A stretch of DNA of 64,000 nt from Ignavibacteriae bacterium HGW-Ignavibacteriae-4. GTDB taxonomy: Bacteria > Bacteroidota > Ignavibacteria > Kapaibacteriales > UBA2268. The notes beneath the pieces are model-generated. The model saw nothing but the letters and a program-made list of their open reading frames with translations, had not been told where the DNA came from and made no database searches. Below, one piece after another: positions 57,169 through 64,000 of the stretch (position 1 is its first letter; each line of letters opens with the position of its first letter). The DNA is taken from positions 1 through 64,000 of the forward strand of contig PGYR01000002.1 of assembly GCA_002839765.1 (NCBI GenBank), written 5' to 3'. Made by a program: the position numbers and the translations under genes.

Positions 57169-60084
57169 ATGATTAGATTTTCATTTTACATATCACTATT
57201 GTTAATATTCTTGCTGAATTCCACTTCTAATAGTGTGTTCGGGCAATCGGCAGCTAGTCCATCTAATTGGCTATTCCCTAATGGAAATTACGCTGCTACG
57301 CAGAATAATCATAGGAAGTCATTCGATCAGACCATTAGTAATTTCAAAATTAAGATTGTCAATAACAGAATATCAGGCGATTTACAACCATTGATCGGTA
57401 ATATGGTTGATAATGATAAAATTACTTCTGCCTTCCCTTACGCTCCTAACGAGATAGTTGTGGTTTCTGGTAGAGACATAATAATACTAGATGGTGCTGG
57501 TAGAGTATATACTAAAACCCTTGATAATAGTATATTACCTATAAAAGGTGTTTCGTTTCTATTCGATTCACTAGCTACTGGGTACAAACAAGACGTAAAC
57601 TCTCACGTTATAATGGCATTAGAAACAATAGAAAGTGTTAGCGATGATTCTCTTGCACATAGCTATTTAGCGGGGTACGATAACAAAAAAAGTGAGCTAG
57701 TTCTTCACAAAAGATTAGCAATTGATATGAGAGATTACCCTGATAATATTTACAATTCAATTAGACCCTTTTTCGGAAAATTAAGAAATAATAATATTCA
57801 AGTGTTTTCTACTTTAGATATCTATAATCCAAATGTAATAGACACACTTGCTGTTGATGCTCCTTATCTAAGAGGGTTGACGCATTTTAATTCGGCTATC
57901 GAATTCCCGAACTTCCCTTTGCCAGACATTGGGGACGATACTACAAACAGAATAGAGTTAGCTAATAGAATAGGTATAGACCAACCGTCTATCACACAAT
58001 TAGCAAGTGGTACTACTCTGGCCTTTATGCCTACTGTACCCGACACTTCATTGAATCTGAATATCACCAATAAACTTGGCGGTACTACAAACGCGTCTAA
58101 TAGTTATTTATATAGCTTTGATATAACAGGTGCTGCAATTTCTAATAATTTCGCACCTATTAATATATCGGACAGCTTGAATGGTATTAAACCTTTCACT
58201 AGACCTTATATAGTAGAGCTGAATAATGGTAGTCTTACACCTCAGAAATATATATTACAAACTGAGCAATACCAAGGAGACGAGGGCTCAGAAGGTATAT
58301 CTAAACTACATTTACTCGATATGAATGGTAATTTCATAACTTCTCCCAATGGAGCAATACCCTCATTTGTTGGTGATAGCAACCACTTCTGGTCAATCGC
58401 TGTAGGTGATTTGGACGGAACGAGCAATGAGTGGTTACCTTTCTTCCCAAATAATCCTGGTAAAGAGATAATCGCAACACAGAGCTCTAGAAATTTTGCA
58501 CATGCGAATAGTAGAATATTTATTCTAAAATATGATGACACAAAAATTATAGATAAGCCTACCCCTCCTAATACTCAGTTATTCCCTTTCGATACTATTG
58601 CAGCAGCAAGAATAAACGGAAGAGTAGTAGCTGTTAACGATATGGATAATGCTCCAGATGAGAAAGAGGAAATAGTAATAGTAGATGGCTCGAAGATAAT
58701 GATATTGGGACTTAGAAATTACGAAGATCCAATGTACAGAGCTGGCAATCCGATGGATACTCTTTATTACAAGGATTTTGATAAAGAAGATATATATGCG
58801 GTAGAAGTAGCAGATATGGATGGTGATGGACTAAATGACTTAATAGTCACTACATTCAAAGCTACTTATATAATAGGTACTCCACTTAAAAATGTGTTGA
58901 CTTTATTAGAGCCAACAATCCAGATGACACCACCGCAAGAGTATTGCCCCGGAGATAGCGTTGAGCTAGTATGGGAAAACAAAATATTAGGTATTGGTAC
59001 AATTGACATTGACTTCATTGATATGACTGACACTTCAGCTATTGATACTTTTGTAGTTAGAACATTAGTAATGAATGATAAAGATACTGTTTCTACTATG
59101 ATAAGTTTGGATAGTACTTTTATTGGAAAGACTGGATATTTCATAATTAAAAGTACAATAGAGCCAGATGAGTTAAGAGATTCTTCTGCTACTATTAGCA
59201 TATTAGATTTCGGATTAACTAATTTTATGATGTCCGATACAGTACTTACAGTAGGCGAGACTCTTACTTTTGGTGGTGAAATCAATTGTTTCGATTCAGT
59301 AATTGTTGAAACTAGATTCCTAGATTCTACTTGGCAGTATCTGGCAACAATAGGCTCTACTAATGCTCCTATTTTTGGATATATGGACACTATACCGTGC
59401 TTGCCTATATTCAGTTGCGATGCTATGGATTTGGATAGTATTTATCACTACAAGATAACAGCTTACAAAAGTATGTACAGCAAGGAATTGACAGAGTTCT
59501 CAATTAAAGTGCGACCTGCTCCTTTCCCTATAAAAATAGAAGTAGAAAATACAGTTGACCCAACACAGAGATTCAGTTGGGATCCACTAGACTTCCCTTA
59601 TCCTTGCGATACTATTAGTATAATGAGAAGCTATAACAATGGACTAAGTTTTACGTTAGAAGCTAATGTAAGTCTATCATCAATGAGCTACAGATGGCAA
59701 ATACCACTAGATGCTCCTGATGATGTTGTTTTCAGATTTTGCTGCGAAAGTTCATGTATGAGAATAGATACTTTGCTATCGGATATAGAGCCAAACTACA
59801 TAAACGTAGTAGCTCCGAACCCATTTGACCCAAGCAGAGAGGAAGTAAAATTTGTATATAAAGTACCGAAATCGGGTGATATAACTATCAAAATACTCGA
59901 TGAGTCAAATAGAGAAGTAGTAACCATTGCGAATAAGCAATTTAGGGATGAATCATTCGCTCACGTAGATACGTGGAACGGCAGGATGCCAAGCGGAGAC
60001 TTTGTTGCAAATGGATTATATTATTTATACATAGAGTTTCCTGATGGGAAACGCGAGTTTTACCCAATATATGTAAGAAGATAA
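57169..60084 (+). CDS. Large secreted protein with FlgD/T9SS-like C-terminal domain
   Basis: Signal MIRFSFYISLLLIFLLNSTSNSVFG; FG-GAP-like VADMDGDGLNDLIV; C-terminus VVAPNPFDPSREEVKFVYKVPKSGDITIKILDESN...ANGLYYLYIEFPDG. Confidence 0.8.
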   Translation: MIRFSFYISLLLIFLLNSTSNSVFGQSAASPSNWLFPNGNYAATQNNHRKSFDQTISNFKIKIVNNRISGDLQPLIGNMVDNDKITSAFPYAPNEIVVVSGRDIIILDGAGRVYTKTLDNSILPIKGVSFLFDSLATGYKQDVNSHVIMALETIESVSDDSLAHSYLAGYDNKKSELVLHKRLAIDMRDYPDNIYNSIRPFFGKLRNNNIQVFSTLDIYNPNVIDTLAVDAPYLRGLTHFNSAIEFPNFPLPDIGDDTTNRIELANRIGIDQPSITQLASGTTLAFMPTVPDTSLNLNITNKLGGTTNASNSYLYSFDITGAAISNNFAPINISDSLNGIKPFTRPYIVELNNGSLTPQKYILQTEQYQGDEGSEGISKLHLLDMNGNFITSPNGAIPSFVGDSNHFWSIAVGDLDGTSNEWLPFFPNNPGKEIIATQSSRNFAHANSRIFILKYDDTKIIDKPTPPNTQLFPFDTIAAARINGRVVAVNDMDNAPDEKEEIVIVDGSKIMILGLRNYEDPMYRAGNPMDTLYYKDFDKEDIYAVEVADMDGDGLNDLIVTTFKATYIIGTPLKNVLTLLEPTIQMTPPQEYCPGDSVELVWENKILGIGTIDIDFIDMTDTSAIDTFVVRTLVMNDKDTVSTMISLDSTFIGKTGYFIIKSTIEPDELRDSSATISILDFGLTNFMMSDTVLTVGETLTFGGEINCFDSVIVETRFLDSTWQYLATIGSTNAPIFGYMDTIPCLPIFSCDAMDLDSIYHYKITAYKSMYSKELTEFSIKVRPAPFPIKIEVENTVDPTQRFSWDPLDFPYPCDTISIMRSYNNGLSFTLEANVSLSSMSYRWQIPLDAPDDVVFRFCCESSCMRIDTLLSDIEPNYINVVAPNPFDPSREEVKFVYKVPKSGDITIKILDESNREVVTIANKQFRDESFAHVDTWNGRMPSGDFVANGLYYLYIEFPDGKREFYPIYVRR

Positions 60085-60105
60085 AATCAAATTAATAGGT
60101 TTGCA

Positions 60106-60828
60106 ATGAGAGTTTTAATAATCGAAGATGAAATAAAGATAGCAACGTTCATGAAGAACGGCTTGAAACAAGAAAGATATGAGGTAGATCTAGAAACAAA
60201 TGGGCGTGATGGTTTGGATTTAGCTATGAATACCCAATATGACCTTATACTATTGGACGTGATGTTACCCGGGATGAATGGGATTGACATACTAAAAGAG
60301 CTAAGGGCCAATAACTATAATGTACCAGTAATACTTATATCTGCACTAGATTCGACAGAAGATAGAGTAAACGGATTGGATTTCGGTGCAGATGATTATA
60401 TCTCAAAACCCTTTAGCTTCGATGAGTTAGCCGCAAGGATTAGAGCAATTCTACGTAGAACTCAGAAGCACAAATCTACTAAACTCCACGCTGGAGAAGT
60501 AACACTAGATACAGTTACTCACCTAGCTTACAGAGACAACAAGGAAATAGAGCTAACTACTAAAGAGTATTCACTACTTATGTTCCTTATGATTCATAAG
60601 AATAAAGTATTGACGAGAAACTCAATTACTCAGAATGTATGGCGAGAAGATATAGACAAAGATTCGAACGTGATAGATGTATATATCAAAAAACTCCGTA
60701 GTAAAATAGAGAAGAAAGGAACAAGGCCAACTATACAGAGTATCCGTTCGGTCGGCTACAGGCTAAGAGACGACTCAGCTTTGGAAGAGTTCAAAAACAA
60801 AGATTCCAAAGACAAAAAAGATAAATAA
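60106..60828 (+). CDS. OmpR-family response regulator
   Basis: MRVLIIEDEIKIATFMKNGL...YDLILLDVMLPGMNGIDIL...KPFSFDELAARIRA; winged helix RSKIEKKGTRPTIQSIRSVGYRL. Confidence 0.95.
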   Translation: MRVLIIEDEIKIATFMKNGLKQERYEVDLETNGRDGLDLAMNTQYDLILLDVMLPGMNGIDILKELRANNYNVPVILISALDSTEDRVNGLDFGADDYISKPFSFDELAARIRAILRRTQKHKSTKLHAGEVTLDTVTHLAYRDNKEIELTTKEYSLLMFLMIHKNKVLTRNSITQNVWREDIDKDSNVIDVYIKKLRSKIEKKGTRPTIQSIRSVGYRLRDDSALEEFKNKDSKDKKDK

Positions 60829-60833
60829 TAATG

Positions 60834-60866
60834 AAAGCCATCGGTACTAATCGATGGCTTTTTTGT
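60834..60866 (+). terminator. Rho-independent terminator
   Basis: AAAGCCATCG / CGATGGCTTTTTTG. Confidence 0.8.
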
Positions 60867-60905
60867 TTTATTAGATAATGGTTAAGTTTTCTTCCCGATG
60901 TATTG

Positions 60906-60925
60906 CCGTTGGCTTTAGCCAACGG
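60906..60925. repeat. REP-like palindrome CCGTTGGCTTTAGCCAACGG
   Basis: Near-perfect 20-nt inverted repeat in non-coding DNA. Confidence 0.6.
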
Positions 60926-60992
60926 ATTACAGTCAGACCTAAACCTAAGCGGATTTTAGTCCCATTAATATTGAACTACTACACAGAGTTCA

Positions 60993-61021
60993 CCTGGACT
61001 CTTCGCTTCGTTCAGAGTAAC
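60993..61021. repeat. Dispersed repeat, copy 3 (inverted)
   Basis: cctggactcttcgcttcgttcagagtaac; reverse complement matches the 5489 and 53313 copies. Confidence 0.6.
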
Positions 61022-61176
61022 GTTTTTACATGGTTGATGGGGGATTTGAGCCGTATAACATCGGATTCGTTCAGCACAGGCACTCCCGTTCAGTATGACG
61101 AGGCTGTCCTCTACTACCTTCTGTGGCACAGGCGTATGAATGATTTGAAAAGTACAAAAAAAAAGAATCAGCGGTA

Positions 61177-62529
61177 TTATACCACTTTCCCAGTTAGCTT
61201 CTTCGAATAATGAAGAAACCTCAGATATAGAAATAATCCAGAGAAGCTAAGACCAGCGAGGTAGCCATACCAAACACCAACAGCACCCATACCCATTGTA
61301 AAGGCAAAGATATAGGATAATGGGATACTTAGTCCCCAATAAGCTATCACTACGATTATAGTCGGAATTTTAACATCTTCTAATCCACGTAATACTCCTA
61401 AGCCAACGGCTTGTGCACCATCTACTATCTGGAAGAACCCAGCTATCATTAGCAATTGTGTTGATATTGCTATTACCATCTCATCATTAGTGAATATCAT
61501 TGATATTTGACGTCCGAGGAAAATAAAGCACAATGCTGTGAATATCATAAGTGCCATACCCATCACATAAGCAGAATTCCCAGCGTCACGCATCTTATGG
61601 TATTTCTCGTTACCAAGGAAATTACTAACTCTGATAGTAGCCGCAGTAGCTATACCAGTAGCAGCTAGAAATGCTAACGCTGATAAGCTTATGGCAATTT
61701 GATGTGCAGCTAGTGGATATACACCCAACCAACCCATCATAATAGTACCAGCTACAAAAGCACTAACTTCGAGTACAAATTGGAAGCCAATTGGTACACC
61801 AATTTTCAGTAGGTTTACTATACTTTCTCGACGGATTTTTAGTCGTTTTGCTGCTCGTAAATACTTCTGTACGCGCTTATCGCGGCTAAGGATTAAAAAT
61901 AGAAATACGGCCATCAATGACCTAGCTATAGTTGTAGCAACTCCAGCACCGAATAGTTCCCATCTAGGGAATCCAAACTCACCATATATCAGAAGGTAGT
62001 TCAATATTATATTTATAATATTACCGGCTAGACCGGCCCACATAGCAGGCATAGTTAGGGTTACTCCCTCGGCAAATTGTTTGAGAGACATATAATACAT
62101 AAATGGCACCATCGAGATAGATAGTGTCAAAAAGTATGGTATTGCAAGCTCCACAACTTCTGGCGGTTGATCCAATTTATCAAAGAAATAGGATGCCACC
62201 CACATAGCTATAGTAAGTAACAATCCAGTCCAAAGATAAATTATTTTTCCATTTTTCAAGTAAGATGCTATTTGACCATGCTTCTCATTTCCATAAGCAC
62301 GCCCAACGGCAGGGGTAAGCCCAATAGATAGTCCAATTCCAAAAATATAAATCATTATGAATACTGTATTGGCAAGGGAAGAAGCGGCAAGTAGTGTACT
62401 ATTGATGTTACCCACCATAGCATTATCTACAAGCGATGTCATCATGTGTCCAACTTGACCCATGATAACAGGAAACCCTATTCTCAGATTCTCTTTGTAA
62501 TGATTTTTATAGTCTTGTGAAAATATCAT
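61177..62529 (-). CDS. MATE family efflux transporter
   Basis: 450 aa, about 12 TM; GFPVIMGQVGHMMTSLVDNAMVGNINSTLLAASSLANTV. Confidence 0.93.
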   Translation of the reverse strand: MIFSQDYKNHYKENLRIGFPVIMGQVGHMMTSLVDNAMVGNINSTLLAASSLANTVFIMIYIFGIGLSIGLTPAVGRAYGNEKHGQIASYLKNGKIIYLWTGLLLTIAMWVASYFFDKLDQPPEVVELAIPYFLTLSISMVPFMYYMSLKQFAEGVTLTMPAMWAGLAGNIINIILNYLLIYGEFGFPRWELFGAGVATTIARSLMAVFLFLILSRDKRVQKYLRAAKRLKIRRESIVNLLKIGVPIGFQFVLEVSAFVAGTIMMGWLGVYPLAAHQIAISLSALAFLAATGIATAATIRVSNFLGNEKYHKMRDAGNSAYVMGMALMIFTALCFIFLGRQISMIFTNDEMVIAISTQLLMIAGFFQIVDGAQAVGLGVLRGLEDVKIPTIIVVIAYWGLSIPLSYIFAFTMGMGAVGVWYGYLAGLSFSGLFLYLRFLHYSKKLTGKVV

Positions 62530-62539
62530 TGGCTTTAAA

Positions 62540-62568
62540 AAATAAAAATCCCTCTTTTAAGAGGGATT
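62540..62568 (-). terminator. Rho-independent terminator downstream of fbaB
   Basis: Reverse strand AATCCCTCTTAAAAGAGGGATT followed by TTTATTTTTT. Confidence 0.8.
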
Positions 62569-62596
62569 CAGAATAATATTCAGGTTACGTTTTTTA

Positions 62597-63664
62597 TTAT
62601 GCTATAGTTACTTCTTTGCTCAAGTAAACATCTTGTATAGCATTAAGCAATTCAACACCTTCATTCAGTGGTCTTTGGAATGCTTTTCTACCAGAGATAA
62701 GCCCCAATCCACCAGCACGTTTATTGATAACAGCAGTTGCAACAGCTTCTTGCATATCATTAGCTCCAGAAGCACCACCACTATTGATTAGTCCTGCTCT
62801 TCCCATGTAGCAATTAGCTACTTGTAATCTAGCTAAGTCTATCGGGTGATCAGATACCATTGTTTCATACATGTTCTTATCATATTTGCCATAGCTAGTT
62901 CCATTCGAATTAATTGCAATATAACCGCCATTATTAGTTGGCAATTTCTGCTTGATTATATCTGCTTGGATAGTTACACCAAGGTGATTAGCTTGTGAAG
63001 TCAAATCAGCAGATGCGTGATAATCAACGCCATCTACTTTGAAATCATTGCTTCTTAGATAGCACCAAAGTACAGTTGCCATACCTAGTTCATGTGCTCT
63101 CTCGAATGCTTCAGCTACTTCTACAATCTGAGCTGTGCTTTCTTCGGAACCGAAGTAAATAGTAGCTCCAACTGCAGCTGCTCCCATATCATAAGCTCTA
63201 TCAACGCTGCCGAACATAATTTGGTCGAAAGTGTTAGGAGACGTCATTAGTTCATTATGATTGATTTTCACGATGAAAGGTATCTTGTGAGCATATTTAC
63301 GTGCTACCATACCCAATACTCCAAAAGTAGATGCAACTGCATTACAGCCACCTTCTATAGCCAATTTCACGATATTCTCAGGGTCAAAGTAATCAGGATT
63401 CTTTGTGAAACTTGCACTTCCACTGTGCTCTATACCTTGGTCAACTGGTAATATTGACATATAGCCAGTATTTGCTAATCTACCAGTCTGGTACATCCAC
63501 TCCAGACTACCCAATACTCTGTTGTTTCTATCAGATTGAATGAATATATCATCTACAAAATTAGGAGATGGTAAATGCAATCTATCCTTGCTGATTTTTG
63601 GAGTGTTAAACTCTAATAAATTTTTTGCTTGGTCGCCTAGGCGTTCCGTAATTTTATCTATCAT
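62597..63664 (-). CDS. fbaB: Class I fructose-bisphosphate aldolase (FbaB type)
   Basis: [57 protein letters not shown] at 63664 preferred over 63715. Confidence 0.92.
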   Translation of the reverse strand: MIDKITERLGDQAKNLLEFNTPKISKDRLHLPSPNFVDDIFIQSDRNNRVLGSLEWMYQTGRLANTGYMSILPVDQGIEHSGSASFTKNPDYFDPENIVKLAIEGGCNAVASTFGVLGMVARKYAHKIPFIVKINHNELMTSPNTFDQIMFGSVDRAYDMGAAAVGATIYFGSEESTAQIVEVAEAFERAHELGMATVLWCYLRSNDFKVDGVDYHASADLTSQANHLGVTIQADIIKQKLPTNNGGYIAINSNGTSYGKYDKNMYETMVSDHPIDLARLQVANCYMGRAGLINSGGASGANDMQEAVATAVINKRAGGLGLISGRKAFQRPLNEGVELLNAIQDVYLSKEVTIA

Positions 63665-63720
63665 TTTTCTGCTCTTTGAATAAAATAACTTGTCAAAAAT
63701 AATACATTTAGTCACATAAA

Positions 63721-63750
63721 AAAAGCGGGTTTACTATAACCCGCCTTTTT
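63721..63750 (-). terminator. Rho-independent terminator (possibly bidirectional)
   Basis: GCGGGTTTACTATAACCCGC flanked by A-run and T-run. Confidence 0.75.
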
Positions 63751-63774
63751 AATTTACAACAATTGAGAAAAAGT

Positions 63775-64000
63775 CTATTTAACTTTTACAAAAGTTTGAC
63801 TTTTCACGAATGGTCCACTAATAAATCGTAGCATATAAACACCTGATGGGATATCACTTACATCAAGACTCTCGGTGCTAATACCAAAATTAGCAGTACC
63901 GTCTTTCACAACTTTAGTCAATTTGCCAGTCGAGTTATATAATTCTATACGAATGTTATTTTCGTATGGAAGTTCGTATTTTACATTCAATATATCATTC
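63775..64000 (-). CDS. C-terminal fragment of a T9SS type-A sorting-domain protein (N-terminus off right edge)
   Basis: Frame stays open to 64000 (NDILNVKYELPYENNIRIELYNSTGKLTK...SDIPSGVYMLRF...QTFVKVK); ORF-track start is a TTG. Confidence 0.8.
   Translation of the reverse strand, partial: NDILNVKYELPYENNIRIELYNSTGKLTKVVKDGTANFGISTESLDVSDIPSGVYMLRFISGPFVKSQTFVKVK

Noticed and set aside
60878-61210. 110-aa ORF between the response regulator and the MATE gene
   Set aside because: It is built from palindromic and dispersed repeats, overlaps the MATE 3' end and has no domain-like sequence.
1-64000. CRISPR array, rRNA, transposase or prophage module
   Set aside because: No regularly spaced direct repeats, rRNA-like sequence, transposase motifs or phage structural genes were recognised; the fibre-like gene at the left edge alone does not establish a phage.

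Overview
The window is AT-rich, gene-dense bacterial DNA. It looks like Bacteroidota or a relative (Ignavibacteria/Kapabacteria-like): many secreted proteins end in type IX secretion (T9SS) type-A-like sorting domains, and a TTTG-N18-TAnnTTTG promoter lies upstream of the tRNA gene. Recognisable housekeeping genes are htrA/degP, mtaB, gmk, thrS, metK, mltD, fbaB, two POT transporters, a MATE transporter, a thiolase, an OmpR-type regulator, one tRNA(CAT) and an ECF sigma factor. Much of the rest encodes large secreted or outer-membrane proteins: choice-of-anchor-D, kelch, PKD, WD40/BNR, OmpA and Ig-like domains.

The main points of interest are:
(1) two separate loci pairing a giant T9SS choice-of-anchor-D protein with an OMP carrying two OmpA-like domains;
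(2) mosaic tandem paralogs with near-identical ends and divergent middles, the second apparently having its signal peptide behind an ATA codon;
(3) a tandem gene pair whose junction is a 28-bp repeat read in two frames, as gene end and as gene start;
(4) a T9SS gene split by a frameshift next to an intact paralog with a near-identical sorting domain;
(5) an edge-truncated trimeric-fibre-like gene missing from the ORF track;
(6) inverted pairs of REP-like structured repeats;
(7) a possible accessory block downstream of the tRNA.

No CRISPR array, rRNA or transposase was seen. All calls come from reading the sequence; no searches were run.
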